In this document: piece after piece, positions 1 to 11,667 of the stretch
Position numbering within the stretch: position 1 is the stretch's first letter
Layout: every line of letters begins with the position of its first letter
Source: Labyrinthula sp. Ha
Taxonomy: Eukaryota; Sar; Bigyra; Labyrinthulida; Labyrinthulaceae
Direction of reading: 5' to 3'
DNA length: 64,000 bases
NCBI GenBank assembly: GCA_015227615.1
Contig: JAALGZ010000002.1
Coordinates: 2,542,001-2,606,000, forward strand
The notes under the pieces: model-generated
What the model saw: only the letters and a program-made list of their open reading frames with translations
What the model was told of the DNA's origin: nothing
The model's database searches: none
Position numbers and translations under genes: made by a program

Positions 1-684
1 AGGTTCAACGTGTGTAAACCGTAATTTACAAGTCGATTAATTAAACCAGATGGAAACACTCCTTGGGTTTCCCCATTGAATTGCAACCCATTGTTCTTCA
101 ACTTAATTTCAGTAACTACACCTTTTCGACAGTCTACTTCCACATTACCTCTGTTACAAGTACACAAATCCTCTCGTGTACCCTTACATTTGTTCCACTC
201 TGTTCCGTGAAAAACATCGAAAAAATGCAACTTAAGGGACTCAAAGCAGCAGAATTGAGGTTGAGCCATCCAAGAGCAGTAATCTCTGTTTCTTCCTTTG
301 AAACAAGTTTCTTCAAAGGGGTACCATCCATTACCCGCCCCTACTGTTACCCGATGGACGTGACCATTAAACAAACTAGCATTTACTCCAATTGCAGGTG
401 ATTCTGTATATAATTCGGCTGGAAAATCACTAGAGAATTAAATTTAAAAAAAAATACATGCTTGAAAGAATGAACTCATCATCATCAAATTCACATCCCA
501 CAAATTCACAATCGCATGGGTCAATCACATTCGAGCATGTAGACCACAGACTAGCACCTAGGTGCTCCTTTAGTTCAAGCCAGAATGTAAGTGATCCCTC
601 TGTAGTAAGCGCTTTCACGATTGGGACAAAAGAGACAAAACAGAAAAGACCAAAACCGAGAGTTTGTTTTATCGAAAATATCAT
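1..684 (-). CDS. Secreted leucine-rich-repeat protein, 5' part (runs off the left edge)
   Basis: I do not recognise the exact gene, but the spliced product looks like an extracellular LRR protein. Exon 1 (684-458) begins with ATG and encodes a classical signal peptide (MIFSIKQ, then a hydrophobic stretch ending PIVKA). A 28-nt intron (430-457, GTATTT...CTCTAG) follows, and exon 2 (429-1) is open without a stop to the window edge. After the signal come a Trp/Leu-rich segment and a Cys cluster (STCSN, PCDC, VGCEF), as in LRR N-terminal caps, then further Cys (ETCF, DYCSW, FCCF) and a second cap-like stretch (CTCNR, VDCRKG) that passes into VVTEIKLKNNGL and LHTLNL, which fit LRR consensus. Surface receptor or adhesion role is inference. 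The open frame in exon 2 and the intron length typical of this window support the model; repeat number and any membrane anchor lie outside. Confidence 0.72.
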
Positions 685-2587
685 GTTTGTGAAATATGTT
701 TCCTACCGGCTAAATGCTCATATTGAACTTACAGTATCGCTTTTTATATTATTTTAACTCTCATTGTATACATCTCGGCAACTAAAAATGACAATGAAGA
801 TAAATTAGGGTCCTTGAAATGGGTATGAGGTTTGCATTTGTGTTCGTTGCTCTCGGAGATCTAGAAGGCATTTAGAAAGAGCTCAGTGAAGTGGTTACCC
901 CGGTCTTCCTAGCACGTTAAAACTATAGGTTTTTACAGTACAACTAGAGCCCAGCGGGGGAAAATCTTTTATATTTAGGCACCTGCTAGGATGGATGTTC
1001 CATCGGTGGATGCCGCGGGCTCAAGGGTTAGACATATTCACTATCAGTGTGTGTTATACTCTAGGGTATGAATAAGGGTGGCAAAAACCGTTCATTGATC
1101 ATCTCTTGAAATTATTTCTTATAGATATATTGTACATTGGTTCTAAAGATGTAATTACTGTTTTGAACAATTATTGAAAACCATAATAAAATTATAATGA
1201 ATTGCTAAGAATAAGAGATTTTAAATTCTTGTTGATAATCAGAATCATAAGTTGAAACAGGCGATCACTCATGAATATTATTATTACATATGTCTAGCTA
1301 CAACTTCACCAAAGACTAGCATCATTCCAACCTCAGAAATTTCTGCACAAGTAGTATTTTTCCTTGCTGTCCTCGGTAATTAATTTTTTGTTTGTAACTT
1401 TTCAGTTGCGAATAAGTTTTTTTGGCTCAGAAGTCAGACATTCCTAATTCATATTAGTTCAATTTCTTAATTGCCCAAAATTAGAACCCCATAAAATTAA
1501 GAAAGCAGAAAAAAAATAATGAAGAAACCTGCAGAACGATAAACAGGTTCAGTAGATAATGTCAAGAAGAGTCCAAGGCCTAGTTTTAAAAGTTTATTCA
1601 ACATCCTTGACGATTCGAGATGTTTTAAGCTTATTTTCTAACTGTTTCAAAGTACGAACAACTTAGGAAAAAGATTTCATCCGTTTTAATTGAAGAGAAT
1701 TCTTAAGATTTGAAGATGCATTAAGTAGTCAACATAATTCAACCAGCGTCTTTATTCATAGGGTTTCTACGAATGCCAAGATTCATATACCGCAGCCTTG
1801 TCAAATGCGGAAGAAAAGATTATTCTAGAGAGCTGCACATTAAAATTCTAAGATCCACTTGTAGATCGGACAGATGCTCTGTTGGAACTATATGTCTGGA
1901 GGAAAAGTTTCTCCAAGGAATTGAAACATAGAGTGTTTTATTTAAGAGCTATTAAGTCTAAATTTTCTATTTTCTTGATATGAATCAGCATTTCCTCTAA
2001 TTCCATGTCCAAACCCAAGTTCTTGAGCCAATCATTGCCCTTAGAGTAGCCAGTTATTCGTAACTTATGCAAAATAATCCGTGTATTTTTTTTCAAACAT
2101 AAAGACGTAGGTAAATTAATCCTCATCTTCATCAAGGGCCGAGTGGGGAAGGAGGGTTGAGTCATGGGGGTTATTTGAAGAGGCATGGGCCAACCCAAAT
2201 TTCAAGGAATGGGTTTCATTATGAACAGAAGCTTTTGCAATTATATAGAATAATCAGAAGAAGATATTTTCACATTAACATTTTAACTTTTACTGTTTAG
2301 TTGGTACCTTATAACAAGCTTCACTTGCTCTCAGCTTCTATATTTTCTCTATAGGAAATCGCCATTCTGAGCATCGCTGATTCAGGAGAAAACCAGAAAA
2401 AATTTGTTTTAGGGAGTTTTCCGCCCCAATTAGACCAGGAGAAGTAACTGACCCCGGAGTTAATAAATCTTTGTCCTTCAAACTATTGAATTTTAGTTGA
2501 ATTCTCTTCTATTATTCAAATTATGTAAGACTCCACTGGTGCATTACTACATGTTCCAACAAGCTCAAAATCTCATTTTTCACTAGT
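685..2587. other. Gene-free stretch with one repeat copy
   Basis: I see no gene here. The interval is AT-rich with many stops in all frames. It holds a copy of the CTCCGGAG repeat family near 2095-2464 (separate entry) and one TTGCCCAAAATTA motif at 1471-1483 with no recognisable gene beside it. The 3' part must contain the promoter of the CaaX protease gene that starts at 2588, and the left part that of the LRR gene that starts at 684. Confidence 0.5.
2095..2464 (+). repeat. Inverted-repeat element family A, partial copy
   Basis: This stretch matches 8250-8562 in the same orientation. Shared blocks include ATCCTCATCTTCATC followed by RAGGGCCGAGT (2119 onward), a GCATCG-ATTCAG block near 2370, and an end block with CTGACCCCGGAGT (2448-2460) that corresponds to CTGACTCCGGAGT in the better copy. 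The left terminus that the complete copy at 7718-8560 carries is not visible here, so this copy appears truncated and older. Confidence 0.55.
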
Positions 2588-3517
2588 ATGCTATTTGAAT
2601 ACAAGAAACACGAAGCTTTAGCTATATGCTCACTCATCCCAGTTTTATTTGTTGGTAGTTTCTATATTATCCCCAAAAAAATAAAATCACAAGATAGAAA
2701 TAATTCCCAACACATTTTTGCAAGGCTAGCTTGGTATTACTCTAATTCCTTTTTACATAGTTCTCTTGGTGTATGCTTGCTTGTGACTCTATTCATTCTG
2801 CGCACTTCCAAGGGTACATAAATATTCATATTCATTTAAAGATACTGACCTTGTTTTATCTCATTTTTTGAAGTGGTTTGGCTTGTTAAATCCCGGGTTA
2901 AATGTATTTTTCCTGTTCATTGCTCTATTCTTGGGTCCCTGCGTAACAAATTTTTATTCATACAAAGAAGAACTCTCAAGAAATAAAGAAATTAATTTTG
3001 TTGATACTGTGGAAACTCTTTTTCCTAATATTGATATTCAAACATGGCAAAGATGTTTAAGAAATTTACTCTGGGCTCCCGTAGTAGAAGAATATTTGTT
3101 TAGAGTCTGTTTCTCTATTTTTCTTCTCGGAGCTGGATTTTCAAATCTTCAAATTATTTTTATTGGACCTCTTCTTTTTGGATTATCTCATCTTAATCAT
3201 TACTTTGAACATAAACGAAATGGGTTCACAGCTGAGCAGGCAAAAAAACTCGTTTTTGGACAGTTCTTGTATACTACACTATTTGGAGCATTGGTCTTTT
3301 ATTTCTACTTACATACTAGAAGTCTTCTTGGGATTAGCTTGGCGCATTTTTGGTGCAATCTATTAGGAGTTCCCGATCTCTCTTTTCTTGACGAAACAGA
3401 TCAAAATTATAAACACAAAACAAGTATTGTCTGTTCTTTATTTAATTTTTAGGTATTCAAGTGGCTTATACTACAGGAATACTAATTTTCCTTTATGGCG
3501 CTGTCTATCTCCTATAA
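2588..3517 (+). CDS. RCE1: CaaX prenyl protease 2 (RCE1 family)
   Basis: An integral ER-membrane endopeptidase that removes the last three residues of prenylated CaaX proteins such as Ras and Rho GTPases. Three exons: 2588-2813, 2842-3423 and 3453-3517, with introns of 28 nt (2814-2841) and 29 nt (3424-3452); removing both gives one continuous frame ending TAA. The product is a multi-spanning protein of about 290 residues, normal for the family. The three CPBP/RCE1 motifs are present in order: EEYLFR (in APVVEEYLFR), FGLSHLNH, and HFWCN (HxxxN). The start is the first ATG of the frame, just before a hydrophobic segment. The gene converges on the coiled-coil gene, only 6 bp between stops. Likely substrates in this window include the Rho GTPase ending CFLF at 10906-11667. 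Family assignment is firm; substrate is inference. Confidence 0.93.
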
Positions 3518-3523
3518 TTCAGA

Positions 3524-4655
3524 TCATGAATCCAAAAAACTCTCTAGCATCTTAATTTGCTCAATTTTCTTTTGAATTTGAGTGAACATATCTTTAGCTT
3601 TACATATTTTGTGTTTTTCAAGTTTTTCAGTGTACGTTTTACGCATTAGTGCTGTTTCTGCAATAATTTCTCCTTGCAGCTTTTTCAGAGGTTGTAATCT
3701 AGTTTCTCTTTTCCTAGTTGTTTGGCGAGAAACTCCTGAGCAGATGTAACACCTTGAACACCTCTGCTTTTGTCTTCGAAGCAACGTTTTTAATCTCTCT
3801 ACTTCTTGCTCTGTATAATTTTTTGGAGTATCATTTTGAATCTTAGTAGTGGCAATTTCTTCAAACTTTATTGACTCTGTGATGTGCATGTTAAGAGATA
3901 TTAATTCTTCTGAATGTCTTTTTGCGAGGCTAAACAATCAATATGAGAATAGTAGTACTCTAATTCTTTTGAAAGTTTACTAATCAAAGTTTCGTTGCTA
4001 TGGTTTTGTTCTTTATTTTTTTTGTTTACTTCTTCTAGTAAAACTTCCACATCAACTCTCTTTTCTTCCTCTTTTCCGAGTCTATTTGATAAATCTGAAA
4101 TCTCTTTTTGAAAGTGCTCTTTTTCTTCTTTACATTTAATAAGAGATTTTTTACTTTTCTTAAACTCTTTCTTCAACCCTAATATTATTTTAAATAAAAT
4201 ATTCACTTTTTATTTCGTCAAAAGCTTTCTGGTCACTTTGTTTTAACAGTACTGTTGTTGATTTTAAACTGTCTTTTAGTTTTGTTTCTATATTAGTAAT
4301 ATAAAGAACAAAACACACTTTGACTTTGAAAATCTTTTACTTGAAGATCCAATGCATTTCTATCTTTTTCACGTTGAAGTTTTAAATTCTTATTCTCTTT
4401 TCGTAACTGTTTTATTTCCTCTATACAATAAGCACTTAATTTTGTTCTACTTTGTAGTGCTTGCATTGCAGAAACAAATGATCTTGGAGTTCTTTCTCCT
4501 GTAGGCTGTTTGCCTAATCTTTTATTTGATATATTGACACTTGGAGAGGTTATTTCAATTCCAGTTATTTTTTCCTCGCCATTTGAATTAATTTCAGTCT
4601 TTGGAGCACAGAAAATCTCCCCAGTAAGATCTAACTCATTAAATTCAAAGGTCAT
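3524..4655 (-). CDS. Coiled-coil protein of unknown function
   Basis: Four exons: 4655-4319, 4287-4207, 4178-3959 and 3929-3524, with introns of 31, 28 and 29 nt; splicing gives 347 residues ending TGA. I do not recognise a family. The first ~70 residues are polar and acidic with several Ser/Thr-Pro sites (TSPSV, ERTPRS). From about residue 80 to the end the chain is almost wholly charged heptad-like helix (IKQLRKENKNLKLQREK, LKKEFKKSKKSL, EVERLKTLLRRQ), interrupted by a short Cys motif CSRCYIC near residue 275. This could be a centrosomal, cytoskeletal or tethering protein, but coiled coils are not diagnostic. It is separated by 52 bp from the upstream methyltransferase-like gene on the same strand and by 6 bp from RCE1. 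The first intron uses GTGTGT as its 5' end and has a TACTAAT branch-like sequence. Confidence 0.8.
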
Positions 4656-4707
4656 TTTCTCTAGTTAACGGAAAAATTATACAAAATAGAAAAATGAAAT
4701 TGTTCTT

Positions 4708-6242
4708 CTATTTTAAAAAGTCAGCAAGTTTTAAAGGCGAGTTTATTTCTGTTCGAGGTGAGTTGAAATCGTATTCTTTAATCTTAATCTTCTTTTCTCC
4801 CGCAATTCTTTTTTTCATCAAGAGAAACTTCAGTTGAAACCCAGTTTTGTTTCTGCATTCTGGAGTATAGAAAGAAATATTCCATCCTTTATTTCGAAGA
4901 TTATTTAAATATTTCATCCTATAGCAAGTACTTTTTATTCTATTCCATTCATTTGGAAGATGTACAATAAAAGTGTTAAAATATTTTAAATTCATAAAAT
5001 ATATTATACTAATATCCACCAAAGCAAATGGCGGTGAATAAATTAAACATTTTGGAAAATTAGGATTCGCGAGAATAATATTCTGAAGGATAAAATAATC
5101 AAAAACATCAATGTAAAAATTCAACCCATCAAAACAATTTTTCACATCATTTGATAAGAAGTAAATATCTTTTTCTAATTGTATTTTAAAAAAAGGTTTA
5201 AAAACTTGCTTAAAAGTATTGACTCCAGCAAATGGATCAAAAAAAGAGTCTTTTTTTAAGAAACTCTTGAAAAAATCGATATTTGAAGTGTATAGAAAGT
5301 TGAGCAGGAAAAAAGCTTCTTTGCGTTCAGTAACGAATGTGTCAAATCTATTTGGACGCTGATTAAAAAGATGAAGTTTTCTTGGTAGTCGATTTGCAGA
5401 TTCTTCATCATCTTCCTCTTCATAATATTGCTCAGCATCCAGTTTTATTGATTTGCTAAAATATAATGAGTTTAAATAGTATTGTAAGAATTTCTCTTGA
5501 AAAATAAAACGATTATATTTTGAAAACTCTGTAAAATTTTCAACTTGTTCTATGAAAGTAGAATCTATAGAATAAATGAGGAAAGAAGTGTTGTTTTTCT
5601 TTAACCAATATGGTTCAAACACTTTCTTTCTAAACACCAAAACTCCCTCAGAGAAAAAATTTTCATTTTCCAATTGTAATATTCTTTCCGAAAGTTTAAA
5701 TAAAAGTTCTATCATTGTCATTTCTTCTTTTTCAGAAGGGGAAAAATTAATGTAGAACTTCTTGGTCTCTTCATCAGCTAAAAAAATAAAATGAACCAAA
5801 ATCTACCTTTCAGTTGACCAATTTTTCCATTCTTTTTTATACTTGCTTCGTTCATTTGATGGTAAACAAAGTTTTCCCAAAGTTCTTCGTGTTCTGATTC
5901 GACTATTAATTTTTGCCTCTTCTTTGCTCTTAACGCATTTAGAAGCTTTTTTGATGTTCTAGGCTTGTACTCTTTTGCACAAGACAAGGAAACATTTTCT
6001 TCTACATCTCCAGTTTCGTAAGCAATCAATTTTTCCTTTAGCGAATAAATTCCTGGGTGTGGGGTTTTTTGCGCATTTTCAACATTTCTGAAATTGACGA
6101 GAACCCTGAAGTTATCTTTATTCTTTTCAATTTTATGGTAGCAAACTGGACAGCAACCAATCTTAGATTTTATGGATGAGATATTATTCTTCGCAAGAAG
6201 CAAATTGAAATCAAAAGTGCAGAAGACACAAGTAACAATCAT
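4708..6242 (-). CDS. Zinc-ribbon protein with a putative SAM-dependent amino-methyltransferase domain
   Basis: Two exons (6242-5807 and 5777-4708) joined across a 29-nt intron (5778-5806) give 501 residues ending TAG. The N-terminus has paired Cys motifs (CVFC at 5-8, CCPVC near 30-34), suggesting a zinc ribbon. The C-terminal half carries DPFAG at about 326-330, an acidic position in SNDVK about 28 residues later, and SPPF at about 393-396. In class I adenine-N6/cytosine-N4 and related amino-methyltransferases, DPFxG is motif I (SAM binding) and [DNS]PP[FYW] is motif IV (catalysis), in this order and with similar spacing. An acidic loop (YYEEEDDEE, about 264-272) precedes the domain. Whether the target is DNA, RNA or protein cannot be said; most eukaryotic N6A enzymes have DPPW or NPPF/NPPY instead. 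The methyltransferase call is from motifs only, so it is moderate. Confidence 0.62.
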
Positions 6243-7717
6243 CTTATTTTTTTAATATTCCTGGTCACTGGATTTAACCGGTAATGCACCATTATCAGTA
6301 ATAACAGAAACCAATACTATCGACAGAACAGTCTATTTCGATATTTATATATTGTCCTACTTAGGAATATACTGATGATATTACTTTCTCTCTTCAAATA
6401 AGAGCTCCTTTTCACTCAAATGATTACTTTTTTATTTATTGTGGAAAGTAAATATACTGCTGATAATCTTTTTTTCGTTGCTAATTGTTACACATATCAA
6501 TTCCAAACACAGCTTTTCAATTAAGGGAAAGATATATTCTAACCTATATGCTAAAAACTTGTTTCTTTGCAATATTTTAGTGAATTCATTAGTTTGAGAG
6601 GTCAATTCAAATTTTCGCTCTTATTTCAGTATACTCTACCCATTTCATTCAACCCTACAGATGTACCTCAACCCAATGGTTTTACTAAAATGAATAAATC
6701 ATAGTATCATTTCCTCAAGTTCTTGTGAATTCTTTATAAAAACAACGAAAAGTATAATTCCAGGGTAATTTTCATCGAGAAGTTTACAGCTTACGTATGA
6801 AATCAGAAGCAACACTTAGTCTAGTTAATAAATGTCCATCTTGCCCAGGGCTAGGTACACTTTGGCTTTTGTTCTGAGACGTACAGAAAAGTTTGGTTAC
6901 TTATGTATCCATACAAGTTTGAAGTTATTTAGATATTTAACAAGGATTTCTATTGATTAGGTAGTAGATTATGATTGGGCAATAACTATGGCTCATATGG
7001 TCATAGTTACAATCCAATGCAACAAAAAAAAAGAGATAAATCACTGAGATTAACAGTTAAGCCGTTGGAAAGAACATCAAAACAAGAATCGAGTTAAAGA
7101 AGATCCAGAAATATCGCAGTTCAAACTAGGCCAAACTATTTGAAGATCATACGAAATAGTTCTACTTATCAATAATTAAAAGCTCTTCTTTAGTATGATA
7201 TAATATTTCAATAACTATTAAATCCATATACCAATTTGAGTATTTGTTTAAAGGTACGAAATAAAATGAAATCTAGGTGCAGTCTGAATAGTCAGTCTAG
7301 GTTGGCTCTAAAGGACTGAGGTAATATATCATACGATTTTCACTTCTCCCCTCACTATTCTGGGTCAATTAATAACTAGTATTGAGTTTACATTATTTTT
7401 TTTTGTTTTCCGTACGTCTTAGGTTTATATATATAGTTGTCTAGCGGGCTTAAAAATATAGATACAAGGAAGGCTTCGAGCACTACAAAATGATAGAAGG
7501 TAATTTTCCATATACCCAAGAAAAACACTTTCAGCCCTATTTTCTTAATTGCTCTAAAGTACAAGCTAATGTATATTGAGATCCATATGGGATCTTGTTA
7601 AGGTCAAATGGCACGAAAGATATCCCCTGGTGAAGGTATAAAGGGGCAACTCGTTTAAGGGATATGGTGAACATTAAAAAGGACAGATGTCACATTATAT
7701 ACGAATAGGGTTTTATG

Positions 7718-8560
7718 ACTCCGGAGTCAGATACTCCTAAATTTCATTGGCCGAATTTTTAATTTCCCGAAAATTTTTTTTGAAAAAAACAAATCAACAA
7801 AATCAAAATAAAAAATTTGAAATCATAACAGTTGCATGATAAAAGATAGAACAGGACAAAGCTAGTACCCCGAAAACACAATAATTTACAAGATTTGGCA
7901 AGAATATACAAGATTTAACAAGAATTTACAAGATTTAGTACTGCTCAGAGGGTTGAGAATGGAGGATTTATTCAAGATAAAAGTCACGGTTCAGGATTAT
8001 TGGAAAGAAAGGGATGAGGCTCAAGGATGCAAATATCAACAAAAAAAGAAAGCTATTTTGGATAAAAAAACTTGCACCTAGATTAGACGACGAATCCACT
8101 TAATTTTTAAATTTTAATTTTAACAAAAATCTAAACCTTCTGAATTTCAGTTTTCAAAATTATTTGTCTTAAACTTTTAATTAAGTCACTTCACATATTT
8201 ACTTATTAACTTCTACACATATTTTCAAGTTTCTGTATTCAGGCTATGGAAAAAGAGTTAAATCCATCCTCATCTTCATCGAGGGCCGAGTAATGGGGGG
8301 CCATTTTTAAAGACGCGGGGAGTATGAAAGGCTCTTCGCTACGATAGGGTCAGGTAACTTTAAATTCTAATGTTTTTCAACTTTTAATATTTATTTTCTA
8401 TCTTCTAGTACACTTCACTTTGTTCCCAGCCTCCTCTCTTTTTTGTCTAAGTATTGGAAATTCTTGTTCTGCGCATCGATTATTCAGACGTATGATGAAA
8501 AAAAAATTTTGGGAAATCAATCTGACCAATGAAATCGCGAGGAGTATCTGACTCCGGAGT
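7718..8560. mobile_element. Non-autonomous inverted-repeat element, family A (about 843 bp)
   Basis: The two ends are inverted copies of each other over about 60 bp: the left end reads ACTCCGGAGTCAGATACTCC, then TTTCATTGG and an AATTTCCC-AAAATTTTTTT tract; the reverse complement of the right end reads the same with few differences. There is no transposase frame inside, so this is a MITE-like or deletion-derivative element. Its right part is also found at 2095-2464 and its terminal block near 50185-50202. I could not define a target-site duplication. The outermost ACTCCGGAGT is itself a palindrome. Confidence 0.68.
7884..7940 (+). repeat. Three tandem copies of a 20-bp unit
   Basis: The unit ATTTACAAGATTTGGCAAGA is followed by ATATACAAGATTTAACAAGA and a third, partial copy ATTTACAAGATTTAGTAC. 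It lies within inverted-repeat element A and is probably a local slippage product or an internal part of the element. Confidence 0.75.
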
Positions 8561-9762
8561 GAAAAAATCCGAGCCCCATTATATATTCAGCCCAATCTTA
8601 TGAAATAGTAAAGATTTTTCTCACCAAGCTCTTGAATACCATGAAAATAAGAAAATCTTTATCTCCGAACCTATGTTTCTCTACCGGTAGATATACTTTT
8701 TCTTCTTTTTTGTGGATAATGAGAATATTTTAAAATTATTTCGGAGAACTTTCCTCAAATGAACATTGTAATCGCAAACTAGTGTAGAAATAATTATTTC
8801 TATGATAGTCAGAGAATAAGTTATATAAAGTAGCCGCTACAGATTAGACGCTTTCTTCTAAGAGCAATACAAGATAATGATATTGTACTGGAAAGATTCT
8901 ATCAATCAAATCTGATAGACAAAGTTGTCCTAAATTATATTCAATAGAAATTAATAAAAAGTTCAATCTGTGAACGAAAAATCTATGACACAACGCTGAC
9001 AAACTTTTGTGTTATTTTCATTTAATCAACCAAATTATATTCAAAGAAAGGAACAAAACAATATATAGTCTCTGCGGATGGACTGTTGTTAGACAAATCC
9101 TTCAGTACAGCTTCCTACTGTCTGATGGATGATGGCACCCTTTCATTGAGCTGTAATTTTGCGAGATATTATTCAAAATCTAAGTATTAAACGATGTACT
9201 TTGCTTAATCCAACTTAATTCTATTCTTGTATTAACCTATTACTTAATTGAATTGGACGATTTTTAGAAAAGGAAAACCATTGCCAAGACAGTAATTTTT
9301 TATATCTACTTTTTATTATCCTATCTGCATTAGAACAAGTTATATTACACCCATCCTTAAAAAATTTTCTCTCAAAAACGAGATACGCGGTTGCTTTTTC
9401 TGGTCTACTCGACGTCGCGACACTTTGTACCGAAAATAATATTATCTTCAAACTCTTCCGCCGTATTATATTGCTAAATTACCCTGCATCTAAGAGCTGA
9501 TGTTTGATCCGAAATCTATATTTATAGCTTCGAAGATCATTACAGATCTTGCACAAAGATGAAGAAAACTTACTTCAATCTATACCCATTTCAGGTTTGG
9601 ATTTTCTTGCAAAGTTGGAAAAGTTTGAAATTGGATTTTATATGAACTTAGAATATAGACAAGTTTGTGTACCATGTTCTTTCCGTCTATAGTTTGATCT
9701 ATATAATAAAGCTTAGAGACAACTAATCATGTCACTCCCTTTTCAAAGGAACTGCAAAAGGT

Positions 9763-9969
9763 GTGTCCAAAGCGATAGAAAAACGACGGCAGAATTCCCC
9801 ATCGGTTTATATCAATATGTTTAAGAGACTGAGTAGGTTCTATATTTCATTCGCACCTAGTACCAATAAAGTGCTTAACAAGAACATACCATGTAGAATT
9901 AAATGGCATCATGAAGTTGAGACAAAAAAGCCTTTTTATTATCTCTCATTAAGGCGTATACCTCAGTAA
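9763..9969 (+). mobile_element. Ty3/gypsy-like pol fossil, short fragment
   Basis: A short reading frame resembles the stretch after the reverse transcriptase in gypsy-type pol: FKRLSRFYISFAPSTNKVL corresponds to the usual YRRFIxNFSxIAxPLTxLL pattern, followed by a Trp-containing segment (IKWHHE) where the family has FxWTxE. No LTRs or other pol domains were seen around it. This is a broken, old fragment on the plus strand. Confidence 0.5.
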
Positions 9970-10905
9970 GTAGCTATTCATGCACCTTTCTTATCTAAAA
10001 ATTCTGACTTAAGCAAATAACACTCAATAAAGACTTTTTCAATACTTAACACAGCTTTCTCCAAAAGCAGTTGGACTGCAAATCTACATTTATTATAGAA
10101 ACTATTTTTCCTAGTTTTCCAAGATCATAATAAATCCTACAGTTAAGTATTTTTACCGAAGCTTTCTTGCAGATAAATATTTTCCCAGTTAACCCCTAAA
10201 TTAACTTTAATTAGAAACCGTATTTTTTGTAGAAAACAAGTTTGGTATTCAAAGTCAATTTTATCTTGAGTGTTAACTTCATGCTTAATTTAGTACTATT
10301 TATTACTATGATGCTTTCAACCGGTCTTCCTCTGTTGGCTTGTTGTATTTATTTTGGCTTCATCTTAAGAATTTAAGCCAAGATCTCTATCAGAGTAGAT
10401 TTTTCTTTTAAACTTAAAACCCTCTTTCAAAGATTTGATTTTTAATATTTTTAGTAAAAAATAAGAAGTATTTTCACACATTCACCAGCTTTCACACTTT
10501 ATACGTTTTGAACAGGAATAATGATTTTTTCTTTCTTAGTAAAAATAATTTATTAATTAAACCAAACGCTTGTTGTATTCCCCATATACTCAACTATACA
10601 CTAAAATACCTACTTTTCAATAGATTTTGAAAAAATGAAGACCATTTTAATAAACTGCAAATTAGATACTCGATATCAAAACCAAGCTTATTCTTTAGAA
10701 CTCAATCTATATTCTCGACAATCATTCATACAGTGATCAAAATAGACTTGAAAAATTGAAAAGAAACAAAACTTCAACACCATAAACAATTTTTTCAATT
10801 AAATTTCATTTTGGAATACTATAACAAAATAATCCTTTGAATCTTATTTAGCTAAAAATATATTTAACATATTTTAAAAGAAAAACCAAAAAAACTTACG
10901 AATAC

Positions 10906-11667
10906 TTAAAATAAGAAACATTTCTGGCATAGACTTTGTTTTTTAAGAGCTCTTTTTCTCCGAACAGCTTCAATAAATGCAGTCTTAAATACCAATGTTA
11001 CATTGTGATACTTTTTAGCAGAGCAATCAACAAACGCTTTTGATCCACATTTTTCTGCCCAGTCTTTCACTTCTCCATGTCTTACATATCTTAATTTCTG
11101 TCTTTTCAAAAACCTTAATCTATCAGTTTTTGTAGCAACTGTAATAAAAGCAGGTGGAAATTCCTTCTTTCGACTAAATCTAGATAATCGTGGAGAAGAA
11201 ATTTCTTCATTTAAACCTGTTTCATTAAACCAAACTCCTTTTAAATTTGCAAAGCTTGAGTAATTAGAAGCATCAAAACACAAAAGAAATAAATCTGTAT
11301 TTGGATATGCTTTTATTCTAATATTATTCAAATCTTCTTGTCCTATGGATAAAAAAAGAAGATAAAAAAATACCTGCTGTATCCCATATATCCATTATAT
11401 ATTCTTCATCTTGGATTGGAATTTTTATGTAGAAGTTTTCAAGTACTGTGAATTAGAGGGTAGAAATAATATACCTGTTGGTTTATATTCCTCCATATAT
11501 TCCCAGTATGAATTTGGGTTCATATATGCTTTTAGTAGAGTTGTTTTTCCTATAGCACCATCTCCAACAATGACAATTTTAATACTGTTCTTTACCTTGA
11601 TCTTACGAAGTGGAACAATGCTCTCTCGCCTTTCTTTTCGACAGAACAATATATTCAACATACCCAT
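10906..11667 (-). CDS. Rho-family small GTPase, CaaX-terminated
   Basis: A molecular switch of the Rho/Rac/Cdc42 type that would regulate actin or polarity at membranes. Three exons (11667-11475, 11445-11374, 11342-10906) with introns of 29 and 31 nt give 233 residues. The P-loop GDGAIGKT is at 35-42, the spliced effector region reads PTVLENF (the Rho hallmark is PTVFENY), DTAGQE is at 86-91, and ATKTD and CSAKK form the guanine-specificity motifs. The Rho-specific insert helix is short. It has a 33-residue basic N-terminal extension before the G domain, and a roughly ten-residue insertion before ATKTD. The tail KCFLF ends in a CaaX box with Phe last, a geranylgeranylation-type signal, so RCE1 at 2588-3517 is a plausible processing enzyme. 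A TTTTTTGGGCA motif lies about 127-138 bp upstream of the ATG (11793-11804). Exon 2 and exon 3 lengths equal those of the Rho gene at 57319-58049. Confidence 0.93.

Larger units (their letters stand above)
6243..10905. other. Gene desert with repeat element A and a gypsy-like scrap
   Basis: No host gene could be supported. The interval contains the inverted-repeat element at 7718-8560, with a 20-bp tandem triplet inside it (7884-7940), and a short gypsy-like fragment at 9763-9969. The rest is AT-rich with short frames only. The start of the methyltransferase-like gene is at its left edge; TTAACCGG at 6274-6281 lies just upstream of that start. Confidence 0.5.

Noticed and set aside
458-757. 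Plus-strand frame MLERMNSSSSNSH
   Set aside because: It lies opposite exon 1 of the LRR gene, whose signal peptide and intron make the minus strand the better reading.
3700-3790. An additional intron around CSRCYIC in the coiled-coil gene
   Set aside because: All GT...AG choices there create an early stop; the uninterrupted frame is retained.
4293-4655. Reading the coiled-coil and methyltransferase-like genes as several separate small genes
   Set aside because: Each apparent stop falls in a 28-31 nt GT...AG segment and removal restores one continuous frame.
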